This document shows positions 52,276-59,931 of a DNA stretch of 64,000 nt, one piece after another. A program made the translations under genes and the position numbers. Source of the stretch: Novosphingobium sp. (GTDB taxonomy: Bacteria > Pseudomonadota > Alphaproteobacteria > Sphingomonadales > Sphingomonadaceae). The notes under the pieces were generated by a model. It did not search any database. It had not been told where the DNA came from and saw only the letters and a program-made list of their open reading frames with translations. Each line of letters starts with the position of its first letter. The first letter of the stretch is position 1. The stretch is from positions 1,364,001-1,428,000 of the forward strand of contig NZ_JBCNLP010000001.1 in assembly GCF_039595395.1 (NCBI RefSeq). Reading direction: 5' to 3'.

Positions 52276-54075
52276 ATGATGGAGGGAAAGCGGCCGGTTC
52301 CGGCCGGGATCAGCGATGGGCTCGATGCGGCGGCAGGTTTGCGCGCCGCTTTCGACGCGATCGAGGAAGGCGCCTGCATCATCGAGCGACTGCCTGAAGG
52401 CACCTATCGCTGTCTGGCGATGAACCCGGCCATGTGCGTGATGTTCGGCCTGGGCGATCTGACCGGCCAGATCCTGCGCGATGCCTTCCCCGGCGCCAGC
52501 GAGGACTGGCAGGCCGATTGCGACAGCGTGCTGGCCAGCGGCAAACCCTTCCGCTGCGAGCGCGAGGTTTCGCCGCACGGCATGATGCTGGCGATGGCGA
52601 TCTCGCCGCTGAAGGATGCGCCGGGGCAGGTGCTGATCGTGACACGGGATGTCACCCAGCGCCGCCGGGCCGAGGAAGCGCTCAGCCGCAGCGAGGCGCA
52701 GATGCATGCGCTGCTGCGCGCCAGCTCGGACATCATCTACAGCATGAGCGCGGACTGGAGCGAGATGCGCCAGCTCCATGGCCGCGACATGCTGGTCGAC
52801 ACCGCCGCCGCCAGCATCCGCTGGCTGGAGGACTATATCTTCCCCGAGGATCAGCCGCAAATCCGCGCTGCTATCGAGGACGCGATCCGTCGCGGCGGCA
52901 CCTTCGCGCTGGAGCATCGCGTGCGCCGGGCCGATGGCAGCGAGGGGTGGGTGTCATCCCGCGCCATTCCGCAATTCGATGCCGATGGCGCCATCGTCGA
53001 ATGGTTCGGCATGGCCAGCGATGTCACTGCCCGCGTGCTGGCCCAGCGCGAGGCCGAGGCGGCACGGGCGCGGCTGGCCCGGCGCGAGGCGCTGCTCTCG
53101 AAGATCCTCGCGGCATCGAGCGATTGCATCAAGCTGATCGAGCTGGACGGCACGCTCACCTACATCAACGAGGGTGGCATGCGCACCGCCGAGATCGCCG
53201 ATCTGGCGCAGGTGAAGGGCAGTTACTGGCCCGACTATATGACCACGCCGGAAAGCCGCGAGCTGGCCCGCGCGGCGCTGGTGGCGGCGGCGCTGGGGCA
53301 GACGTCGCATTTCGAGGGCGAGGGGCGAACATGGTTGGGGCAGACCAAATGGTGGCATGTCACCGCCTCGCCGCTGCATGACGAGAGCGGGGCGGTCAGC
53401 CGGGTGCTGGTGGTCTCGCGCGATCACACCGAGATCCGCGACGCGCAGGAGCATCAGCGGATGCTCAATGGCGAACTGAGCCACCGGTTGAAGAATCTGC
53501 TCTCGCTGGCGCAGTCGATCGTCAGCCAGACCTTGCGCCATGCCGATGATCTGGGCGATGCCTCGGCCAAGATCGCCTCGCGGCTGCTGGCGCTGGCTCA
53601 GGCCACTGACGGGCTGACCGGCGGTGCGTGGAAAGAAGGGAGCCTGAGCGATATCGTCAAGGCGGGCCTCTCCTGCGTGCTGGGCTATGGCGACCGCATC
53701 GCGCTGGAAGGGCCCGAGGTGCGGATCGGGGCGCAGGCCGCGCTGGCGATGACGCTGACGGTGCATGAGCTGGCGACCAATGCCACCAAATATGGCGCGC
53801 TGAGCAATGATGCCGGATCGATCACCCTGCGCTGGGCGGTGGAGGAGCGCGAGGGACAACGCCATTTCCTGTTCGACTGGCAGGAGCAGGGCGGGCCGCT
53901 GGTCCACCCGCCGCAGCATCGCGGTTTTGGCAGCCGGATGATCGAGCGGGTGCTGCTGGCGCATGTGACGGGGCGGCTGTTCGTCGATTATGCGCCGCAA
54001 GGGCTGCATGTCAGCGTGGATACGCCGCTGGCCGATCTGGCCGAGAAGCCGCCGCGCCTGATGCGCCAGCCCTGA
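52276..54075 (+). CDS. PAS-containing HWE-type histidine kinase
   Basis: A 599-residue soluble kinase. Three PAS-like domains lie at about residues 15-130, 140-260 and 270-390 (VLIVTRDVTQRRRAEEALSR and FGMASDVTARVLAQREAEAA end the first two). The HWE domain follows: phosphoacceptor ELSHRLKNLLSLAQSIVSQ, TVHELATNATKYGALS and the late RGFGSRMIERVL, all intact. No flavin-binding NCRFL motif is seen, so light sensing is not indicated. HWE kinases are candidate PhyR donors. ATGs at 52276 and 52279 are both possible. The gene is divergent from the MmyB-type regulator. Confidence 0.92.
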   Translation: MMEGKRPVPAGISDGLDAAAGLRAAFDAIEEGACIIERLPEGTYRCLAMNPAMCVMFGLGDLTGQILRDAFPGASEDWQADCDSVLASGKPFRCEREVSPHGMMLAMAISPLKDAPGQVLIVTRDVTQRRRAEEALSRSEAQMHALLRASSDIIYSMSADWSEMRQLHGRDMLVDTAAASIRWLEDYIFPEDQPQIRAAIEDAIRRGGTFALEHRVRRADGSEGWVSSRAIPQFDADGAIVEWFGMASDVTARVLAQREAEAARARLARREALLSKILAASSDCIKLIELDGTLTYINEGGMRTAEIADLAQVKGSYWPDYMTTPESRELARAALVAAALGQTSHFEGEGRTWLGQTKWWHVTASPLHDESGAVSRVLVVSRDHTEIRDAQEHQRMLNGELSHRLKNLLSLAQSIVSQTLRHADDLGDASAKIASRLLALAQATDGLTGGAWKEGSLSDIVKAGLSCVLGYGDRIALEGPEVRIGAQAALAMTLTVHELATNATKYGALSNDAGSITLRWAVEEREGQRHFLFDWQEQGGPLVHPPQHRGFGSRMIERVLLAHVTGRLFVDYAPQGLHVSVDTPLADLAEKPPRLMRQP

Positions 54076-54345
54076 GGTGTTTCCCCTCGTCCCCGGTAAG
54101 GGGAAGGGTGGCGCTCGGCACATCCGTAGCGGAAGGACCATTCGGAACAGCCGAAGCGCCTTTACGGTTTTTCCCATAACTCCGTAAATTTTCGGATAAG
54201 AACGGCGTTAAGGATACGAATTTAAGAGTAGTGCCGAAAAGATTTTTCGATTCATCAGAGTCTTGCTTTATTTTTTTGTGAATCAAACAAATCAAAAGTT
54301 AACGGGCGGTCAAGAATTCTGAATGCAGAATGAATAAAGGGTTCT

Positions 54346-54456
54346 GAAAACAAATTGAGCGCCTGGGCTGCGTTACCAGGCCCAGGCGCTCAAAATGATG
54401 CTCGGCACAAGCAACCGTAGGATGTATACATCTTCGGGCTAGCCGCAGCGTCTTGC
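54346..54456 (-). ncRNA. Candidate EcfG-controlled small RNA, about 110 nt
   Basis: An exact EcfG promoter (54463-54487, minus strand) faces a region with no protein gene, and a perfect 14-bp stem with an 11-nt loop (54393-54355) followed by TTTGTTTTC forms a textbook intrinsic terminator on the same strand. The predicted transcript would run from about 54456 to 54346. It contains the palindrome GATGTATACATC (54421-54432) and a 13-codon frame (54431-54390, MYTSYGCLCRASF) that runs into the terminator stem. The layout resembles Caulobacter GsrN, a stress-induced sRNA under the EcfG-type sigma factor, but no sequence relation is claimed. Confidence 0.6.
54355..54393 (-). terminator. Terminator of the small-RNA candidate
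   Basis: The perfect 14-bp arms TTGAGCGCCTGGGC and GCCCAGGCGCTCAA enclose an 11-nt loop. On the minus strand it is followed by a U-rich tail, whereas on the plus strand it is followed by A-rich DNA, which fixes its direction. Confidence 0.75.
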
Positions 54457-54462
54457 CCAACT

Positions 54463-54487
54463 AACGGCCTTCATTCGGGATGGTTCC
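54463..54487 (-). promoter_or_regulatory. EcfG-type promoter facing a gene-free region
   Basis: On the minus strand GGAAC (54487-54483), a 16-bp spacer and CGTT (54466-54463) match the EcfG consensus exactly, as before cfa. No protein gene lies within 400 bp downstream on that strand. Confidence 0.7.
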
Positions 54488-54649
54488 CGAAAAATCGACG
54501 TGGGACTAGGGGAAATGTGACTCCGGGTTTTTACGTTGTTGATCCGCGATTTGGTGGTGGCGGCTCCTTTGATCGGACCTATCCCGGCCCAGCGACGTTC
54601 CGTTTCACAAGGCCAGACATGCGTTGCTGGCGCGGCGGGGGCCTCACGG

Positions 54650-55837
54650 ATGAGTACAGGCAGCAAATCGGCTGGAGCGGGCAAGATATCCTCGCTTTGG
54701 GGACCCTCGCGCTGGGGCATGCTGCGCGCGCATGGCAAGGATGCGGCGCTCTATGCCTGGCGTGAGGCCGATGAGGACAATGTCGGGCTGATCGCCGCGG
54801 GTGTGGCCTTCTATGCCTTTCTGGCGCTGGTGCCGCTGCTGGGTGCGATCGTGCTGGGCTATGGCCTGCTGGCCGATCCCGAGACCGTGCTGCATCACGC
54901 CCGCGTGCTGGCCGAGGTGATGCCCGAGGATGCCGCAAGGCTGGTCGGCAAGCAGTTGATGGAGGTGGTGAGCACCTCCAGCGGCAAGAAGGGGCTTGGC
55001 GCGGTGGGCGCCCTGCTGCTGGCGCTGTTCAGCGCGCGCAACAGTGCGCAATCGCTGATCGTGGCTCTCAACATCGCCTATGAAGTGAAGGAAAGGCGAG
55101 GATTTTTCGCCGTCTATGGCATGGCGCTGGGGGTCACCGGCGGCGGCGTGGTGGTGGTGATCGTCGCGCTGGCGGCGATGGCCTTTGTCGGGAGCTGGGG
55201 GCACTGGCTGCCCCAGATGCCCGCCGGGTTGAGCTTTCTGGGCAAGGCTCTGTCCTATCTCTTTATCGGGCTGGGCGGGGCGGGGGTGGCGGCCACGCTC
55301 TATCGCTATGCCCCGGCGCGCTCCACCCCGCATGAGGCGTGGATCAGCCCCGGATCGACGCTGACGGCGCTGGGGTGGCTCGTGCTGTCTCTCGGCTTCG
55401 ACCTCTATATCTCTCATTTCGGGCATTATAACGCCACCTATGGCTCGCTGGGGGCGATGGTGGCGGTGCTGACCTGGCTCTATCTTTCGAGCTATGTCCT
55501 GCTGCTGGGGGCCGAGCTGAATTCCGCCCTCGACCTGCGCGCCCGGCGGACCATGGAGCAGCCTCCCGCCCCGATTGCCCCGCCGCCTGCCGTCGCTGAG
55601 CCCATCGTTGCGTCGCAGGACCCCAAGAACAGTGCTCCTGAACAACTGGCCGAACTGGTGACAGGGCAGGTGGGCACGCAGGCGCTGCGCAAGACGGGAA
55701 TCATTCCCTTTGCGATGGCGATGACGGGCCTGACCTTCCTGCGCCAGCGGGGCAAGGCCGTGCCGGGCGCGGTGCTGGTGGCGGGAGCCAGCCTCTGGGC
55801 CTGGGTCACACGCGCCAGGCGGCGCGGCGGGGCCTGA
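54650..55837 (+). CDS. YihY/BrkB (UPF0761) family membrane protein
   Basis: A 395-residue inner-membrane protein with six hydrophobic segments, including AAGVAFYAFLALVPLLGAIV near residue 45 and FLGKALSYLFIGLGGAGVAA. Hallmarks of the family are the N-terminal DNVGLIAAGVAFYAFLALVP, the middle NIAYEVKERRGF and LTWLYLSSYVLLLGAELN. A C-terminal extension of about 90 residues, partly Pro-rich (QPPAPIAPPPAVAEP) with one more possible helix, goes beyond the usual domain. The ATG at 54650 is preferred although its ribosome binding site is weak. Function unknown. Confidence 0.85.
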   Translation: MSTGSKSAGAGKISSLWGPSRWGMLRAHGKDAALYAWREADEDNVGLIAAGVAFYAFLALVPLLGAIVLGYGLLADPETVLHHARVLAEVMPEDAARLVGKQLMEVVSTSSGKKGLGAVGALLLALFSARNSAQSLIVALNIAYEVKERRGFFAVYGMALGVTGGGVVVVIVALAAMAFVGSWGHWLPQMPAGLSFLGKALSYLFIGLGGAGVAATLYRYAPARSTPHEAWISPGSTLTALGWLVLSLGFDLYISHFGHYNATYGSLGAMVAVLTWLYLSSYVLLLGAELNSALDLRARRTMEQPPAPIAPPPAVAEPIVASQDPKNSAPEQLAELVTGQVGTQALRKTGIIPFAMAMTGLTFLRQRGKAVPGAVLVAGASLWAWVTRARRRGGA

Positions 55838-55901
55838 CCGCAGGCAGCGGGCATGTCTCCATCAACCGGGCCTTGCGCGGGGTAGAAAGAAGGACTCGCA
55901 A

Positions 55902-55927
55902 GGAACATCGTATTGCGATATGTCTTT
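55902..55927 (+). promoter_or_regulatory. Weak EcfG-type promoter match
   Basis: GGAAC (55902-55906), a 17-bp spacer and CTTT (55924-55927) lie 68 bp before the next gene. The pattern is identical to that before the CsbD gene but differs from the strong consensus. Confidence 0.3.
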
Positions 55928-55995
55928 CATCAGCATCAGGCGAAGACCGACACCATAGATCGGCACGCCGGAGAGGATGCTTGAAAGGGGTTGCG

Positions 55996-56355
55996 ATGGG
56001 TATGATTTCGCTTTTCGCCGATGGCGCGGCACTGATGATCGGCAGTTTGCTGGTCGCGGTCCTGCTGACGATCGCGGCCTGGGTGGCCGCCGACAAATTG
56101 CATCGGCGCTGGGTTTCGCTGGTTCTGTTGGGCGTGGTGGTCGCTGGCCTGCTGGTCAGCCCGCTGGAGCAGAGCCTGTTCGTCCGGATGGTCTCGGTGT
56201 TTCTGGTGGTGGGTGGCTTGCTGCTCTCGGTCACCGTGCTGGATCGGAGCGAGGCGCCGGACGAGGATGTTTCAGCGCGTCCGGCGCGGCGGCTTCGTCC
56301 GCGTCCCTTGCATGCCCGCACCGCGCATCATGGACGGATCACGCGGCGCCCTTGA
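55996..56355 (+). CDS. Small membrane protein of unknown function
   Basis: A 119-residue protein with three hydrophobic segments (FADGAALMIGSLLVAVLLTI; WVSLVLLGVVVAGLLVSPL; FVRMVSVFLVVGGLLLSVTV) and an Arg/Pro/His-rich C-terminal tail (RPARRLRPRPLHARTAHHGR). GAAAGGGG precedes the ATG at 55996. No family is recognised. A weak EcfG-type motif lies upstream. A hairpin separates it from the convergent bestrophin gene. Confidence 0.6.
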   Translation: MGMISLFADGAALMIGSLLVAVLLTIAAWVAADKLHRRWVSLVLLGVVVAGLLVSPLEQSLFVRMVSVFLVVGGLLLSVTVLDRSEAPDEDVSARPARRLRPRPLHARTAHHGRITRRP

Positions 56356-56361
56356 AAAGTC

Positions 56362-56382
56362 GGCGGGGGCCTATCCCCCGCC
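56362..56382. terminator. Bidirectional terminator before the bestrophin gene end
   Basis: The arms GGCGGGGG and CCCCCGCC enclose a 5-nt loop. On the plus strand it is followed by TTCACCTTTT, and it lies between convergent stop codons. Confidence 0.6.
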
Positions 56383-56397
56383 TTCACCTTTTGGCAA

Positions 56398-57300
56398 TCA
56401 CCACAGCACACCCGCATCGTCGGGCGTGATCGGGGCCGGGGCGACATCGCCAAGGCCTTGGGTCAGATCGATCTCGATGGTGCGGCACATGGCCTCCAGC
56501 GGCAGATCGTGGATCGTGTTGGCGAAGGGATCGACCAGATCGTCACCGATCGCCAGAACGGCCAGAAACATCGTGCCCGCCACCGTCGAGCCCAGCGGCG
56601 TCGCCACGCCCAGCGCCTCGACCAGCCCGAAGGGCAGCAGCAGGCAGAACAGATGGGTGAACAGCTTGGGAAACACCCGGAACTGAGCGGGCAGGGGCGT
56701 GTTCTTCAACCGCTCCATCCCGCCCTGGGCATTGGCCATATCGACCAGAATGCCTTCCATATGGGTCTGCTGGATGGTGTCGATCAGCCCCTGCTGCTTC
56801 GCCTCGGCAATCAGCCGCCCGGTGCCGTCCAGAATGGCATTGGCGACATTGGCGCGGGCCATCGCCGTTTCCGCCTCGCCCGGTGACAGATCGGGCAGCA
56901 GCGCCGTGTCGATGGGGGTGCGGCGCAATTGGCTGCGCAGCGCATTCACATAGGCGATCTGGCGCAGCACGATGGCGCGGCGCAGTCCCTGGCTCTGGCC
57001 GGTAGCATCAGCCCCCTCGGGCAGGAAATTGGCTGCGGCGCGTGCCAGATTGCGGTTGGCGTTGATCATCAACCCCCACAGCCCGCGCCCTTCCCACCAG
57101 CGCTGATAGGCCGATGTGCTGCGGAAACCCAGAATCAGCGCCAGCACGCTGCCGAACAAGGTCAGCGGCAGGCCGGGCGCCTGAAAGGGAAAGTGGTAAT
57201 AGGTGACGGTGACGATCACATCCCACACGAACAGCAGCAGCAAAGGGCCTTTGATGCCGCCGACGATGGTCTGGTAGCTCGATTTGGAAATCACGATCAT
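56398..57300 (-). CDS. Bestrophin (UPF0187) family channel protein
   Basis: A 300-residue membrane protein of the bacterial bestrophin group, which form pentameric ion channels. Seen are the N-terminal VWDVIVTVTYYHFPF, the conserved LALILGFRSTSAYQRWWEGR near residue 55, and FTHLFCLLLPFGLVEALGVA with GTMFLAVLAIGDDLVDPFAN near the C terminus. The length and order match the family. It is convergent with the small membrane protein and follows another small membrane protein gene on the same strand. Ion preference unknown. Confidence 0.9.
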   Translation of the reverse strand: MIVISKSSYQTIVGGIKGPLLLLFVWDVIVTVTYYHFPFQAPGLPLTLFGSVLALILGFRSTSAYQRWWEGRGLWGLMINANRNLARAAANFLPEGADATGQSQGLRRAIVLRQIAYVNALRSQLRRTPIDTALLPDLSPGEAETAMARANVANAILDGTGRLIAEAKQQGLIDTIQQTHMEGILVDMANAQGGMERLKNTPLPAQFRVFPKLFTHLFCLLLPFGLVEALGVATPLGSTVAGTMFLAVLAIGDDLVDPFANTIHDLPLEAMCRTIEIDLTQGLGDVAPAPITPDDAGVLW

Positions 57301-57360
57301 GGGGCGGCAGACTGTCCTGCAAAGGGCCTGAAAGCAAGGGAGAGTTGGCGCGCTTTCGGA

Positions 57361-57621
57361 TCAGCGCGGCGTGGCGGGTTTTGTCGGCTGATGGTTCTTG
57401 TCCGCGGCCTTGCCGCCCATCGCATGCGACATCGCCAGCGAGGTGCCGGTGGCCGGGCGGATATGGAACCATTGCGGGCGGTCGATTGCGACCAGAAAGG
57501 CCAGGATGGCCAGACCCACGCCGAGCAATGCCATCGTGCCTTTCAGCCGGTGGCTGGCCTCCTGCGAGGCATGGTTCTGGGGCGCCGTGCGGCGGGCCTG
57601 AAAGGTGCGGGGGCGGACCAT
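57361..57621 (-). CDS. Small single-pass membrane protein
   Basis: An 86-residue protein: a basic N terminus (MVRPRTFQARRTAPQNHASQ), one transmembrane helix (GTMALLGVGLAILAFLVAI), then a polar tail with Met/His residues (ATGTSLAMSHAMGG) and Lys/Pro-rich end. CAGGAG precedes the ATG at 57621. No family is recognised. It lies upstream of the bestrophin gene with a 60-bp gap and could share its transcript. Confidence 0.55.
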   Translation of the reverse strand: MVRPRTFQARRTAPQNHASQEASHRLKGTMALLGVGLAILAFLVAIDRPQWFHIRPATGTSLAMSHAMGGKAADKNHQPTKPATPR

Positions 57622-57937
57622 AATGAACTCCTGTGATCGATGCGCAGGGGGAGGCGCGCTTTCGACCCCATTGTGGAGACAGGACGTTTCGGAAAAATTC
57701 TGCTTTCGTAACAAAGAATTTCTGCAGCGCAGCGTCTCGTTGTGCAGTGCAGTGTAATCGGTGAGCTGTTGCCTCCAGTCTCGATCGGGCGGCGGAAAGG
57801 ACAAGAATCATGGCGCATTCGCGGCTCTGTTCCACGCGCCGCTTTGCCGCTATGCGGGGCGATCCAGAGCCTTTGCCGCCGGGAAATCCCTGGCTTCGGC
57901 GAGGCCTCTGACCATGATGTTGAGTGAGTAAGCGGCC
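57622..57937. other. 316-bp divergent intergenic region
   Basis: This lies between the small membrane protein gene and the APC transporter gene. I see a short tandem repeat (TGCAGTGCAGTG near 57740) but no gene, terminator or convincing promoter. A GGAAC on the minus strand at 57831-57835 lacks a proper -10 element. Confidence 0.4.
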
Positions 57938-59293
57938 ATGTCATCTGTTGAAAATTCCGCTCCGGCGGCGCTGCCCCGGACGCTGTCCTGGCCTCATTTG
58001 CTGGCCCTTGGGGTGGGCTCGATCGTGGGGACGGGCATTCTCACGCTGATCGGCGTCGGCGCGGATCGCGCCGGGCCCGCCGTGCTGCTGTCCTTCGCGA
58101 TCGCCGGGGCGATCTGCGCCTGCGCCGCTCTGGCCTATGCCGAGCTTTCCGCGATGATGCCAACGGCGGGCAGCGCCTACAGCTACAGCCACAAGGTGCT
58201 GGGGCGGACCGTGGGCTGGATCGTGGGCTGGAGCCTGATTCTGGAATATTCGCTGGTGGTCTCTACCGTGGCGGTGGGCTGGTCGGGCTATGCCACGCCG
58301 CTGCTGCAGGCGGTGGGCTTCCCCAAGGCGCTGACCAACGGGCCCGAACTGGGCGGCATCATCAATCTGCCGGCCATCTTCATCATCGCGGTGATTGCGG
58401 GGCTGCTCAGCTTCGGCACGCGGGAAAGCGCGCGGATCAACACGATTCTGGTGTTGATCAAGATCCTGACGCTCAGCCTGTTCGTGGCGGTGGCGCTGCC
58501 CGCCTTCGATGCGTCGCACCTCTCGCCCTTCATGCCCTATGGCTTCGGCAAGCATATGAGCCCCGATGGCATCGAGCGCGGGGTGATGGCCGCCGCCGCG
58601 ATCATCTTCTTCGCCTTCTATGGCTTTGACGCCATTTCCACCGCCGCCGAGGAGACGCGCAATCCGGGGCGCGATCTGGTGATCGGCATCATCGGCTCGC
58701 TGGCGATCTGCACGCTGGTCTATGTGCTGGTGGCCGCGGCGGCGATCGGCGCCATGCCCTTCACCCATTTCGCGCAGAGCCCCGAGCCGCTAGCGCTGAT
58801 CCTGCGCGAAATGGGGCAGGCCTCCATCGCGCGGATCGTGGCGATTGCCGCCGTTATCGCTCTGCCCACGGTGCTGCTGGGCTTTCTCTATGGCCAGAGC
58901 CGCATCTTCCTTGCCATGGCGCGTGACGGCTTCCTGCCCGCTTCGCTGGCAAAGCTGTCCTCACGCGGGACGCCGCTGCGGGTGACGACGATGACGGCGG
59001 TGATCGTCGCCGTTCTGGCTGGCGTGCTGCCGATCTCCGAGATCGCCGCGCTGGCCAATGCCGGGACGCTGATCGCCTTTGCCGCCGTGGGTCTGTGCCT
59101 GATCGTGTTGAGGCGTCGCGCGCCCGATATGCCTCGCCCGTTCCGCGTTCCCGCTGGCATGCTGGTGGCGAGCGGCGCCGTGGCGGGGTGCCTCTATCTG
59201 TTCCTCAACCTGCCGACCAAGACGCTGATCGCCTGCCTGTGCTGGAACCTGCTTGGCGGGGCGATTCATCTGTTGCGCGGACGGAAGGGCTGA
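57938..59293 (+). CDS. APC family amino acid permease
   Basis: A 451-residue transporter with 12 hydrophobic segments of the amino acid-polyamine-organocation superfamily. The substrate-binding glycine motif GVGSIVGTGILTLIGVGAD lies in the first helix near residue 25, LAYAELSAMMPTAGSAYSYS near residue 72, and IIFFAFYGFDAISTAAEETR near residue 225 (sixth helix). The pattern is that of the cationic amino acid transporter (YhdG/CAT-like) branch. The start at 57938 has no strong ribosome binding site. Repeat element F follows the gene. Confidence 0.9.
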   Translation: MSSVENSAPAALPRTLSWPHLLALGVGSIVGTGILTLIGVGADRAGPAVLLSFAIAGAICACAALAYAELSAMMPTAGSAYSYSHKVLGRTVGWIVGWSLILEYSLVVSTVAVGWSGYATPLLQAVGFPKALTNGPELGGIINLPAIFIIAVIAGLLSFGTRESARINTILVLIKILTLSLFVAVALPAFDASHLSPFMPYGFGKHMSPDGIERGVMAAAAIIFFAFYGFDAISTAAEETRNPGRDLVIGIIGSLAICTLVYVLVAAAAIGAMPFTHFAQSPEPLALILREMGQASIARIVAIAAVIALPTVLLGFLYGQSRIFLAMARDGFLPASLAKLSSRGTPLRVTTMTAVIVAVLAGVLPISEIAALANAGTLIAFAAVGLCLIVLRRRAPDMPRPFRVPAGMLVASGAVAGCLYLFLNLPTKTLIACLCWNLLGGAIHLLRGRKG

Positions 59294-59312
59294 TTGGCAG
59301 TCAAAAGACAAT

Positions 59313-59472
59313 GCGAGGGGGCGTTTTTGGTTGGTCGCATTCCTCAAGAGGAATGCTCCGGGCCCTCGCGCTCCCATAACGTCTCCCGGCGGGACGTTGG
59401 CGCTGCAGGTGATCTCATGTCCGCCCTCAGTGTCGGGAGACGAAATGGGGTGCAGGGGGGTAACCCCCCTGC
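59313..59472. repeat. Paired-palindrome repeat element F with split left palindrome
   Basis: The left palindrome arms GCGAGGGG and CCCTCGC are separated by about 40 bp that hold their own hairpin (GCATTCCTC-AA-GAGGAATGC), followed by GCTCCCATAACGTCTCCCGG. The right end is the other variant, GTCGGGAGACGAAATGGGGT then GCAGGGGGGT/ACCCCCCTGC (59452-59472) and ATTATTCC. It follows the APC transporter gene by 20 bp. Confidence 0.7.
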
Positions 59473-59569
59473 GATTATTCCTTCAACCTCTTGATTGATC
59501 CACATCTTCATAAGGCCGACGCAATCAATATAGGCCATTCGTCGCAGACCGGTTGCACAGGCGCGATGG

Positions 59570-59749
59570 ATGGATCATATAAGCGGAATGAACAGTGAAC
59601 ATGGTGCGCTTATTCTCGCGGTGCTTCAGCGCGCGCCGCAATGGATTCGTCATGATCTGGCGGCCAAGGATGACAACACGCGCCTGCGTGCCGAAGAAAG
59701 CCTGACCGCGATGATCGTCGATGCCCTGGTCAAGGACGAAGCCGACTGA
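59570..59749 (+). CDS. DUF6771-like small protein
   Basis: A 59-residue protein, or 53 residues if the ATG at 59588 is used. The core ILAVLQRAPQWIRHDLAAKD and LRAEESLTAMIVDAL matches the small sphingomonad family DUF6771 as I recall it: a hydrophobic helix, a W-I/A-R-x-D/G-L motif, and a C-terminal helix. It is soluble and probably regulatory or structural; function unknown. It lies between repeat element F and the SapC-like gene. Confidence 0.55.
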   Translation: MDHISGMNSEHGALILAVLQRAPQWIRHDLAAKDDNTRLRAEESLTAMIVDALVKDEAD

Positions 59750-59931
59750 TCGGCACTTCGTCATGACGGCGCGCGCCTTGTCCCGCGCGCGCTGATTACG
59801 GTGATTTGCGGAGGGGGCTCTGCTTTCATCGGTACAGATTCGCTGTGTTATCCTTCTGCTGTCTGATCTTCCCGCGTCCGTGCCCATGGCGGTCATGGCG
59901 CGGCATTTTCATGTCAGTTGGCAGGGACACG

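Larger units (their letters stand above)
54076..54649. other. 574-bp gene-free region with low-GC core and sRNA candidate
   Basis: No protein gene is supported here. About 54175-54350 is much more AT-rich than its surroundings and holds a small hairpin CGAAAA-GAT-TTTTCG (54235-54249), a run of seven T near 54272-54278 and the dyad ATTCTG-AATG-CAGAAT (54316-54331). The part from 54346 to 54487 is the small-RNA candidate described separately. The last 160 bp precede the YihY-type gene without a clear promoter. Confidence 0.6.

Noticed and set aside
54144..54168. GGAAC-N16-CGGT on the plus strand after the PAS kinase gene, a possible further EcfG promoter
   Set aside because: The -10 has a mismatch at a key T, and neither a gene nor a convincing terminator follows at a suitable distance; the T run near 54272 has only a weak hairpin before it.
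5201..59472. Repeated palindromes considered as a CRISPR array
   Set aside because: The copies are kilobases apart, occur in inverted pairs and lack regular spacers; no cas gene is present.
59525..59896. A minus-strand open frame of 123 codons beside the SapC-like gene
   Set aside because: It overlaps the better-supported DUF6771-like frame and shows no family pattern or ribosome binding site.
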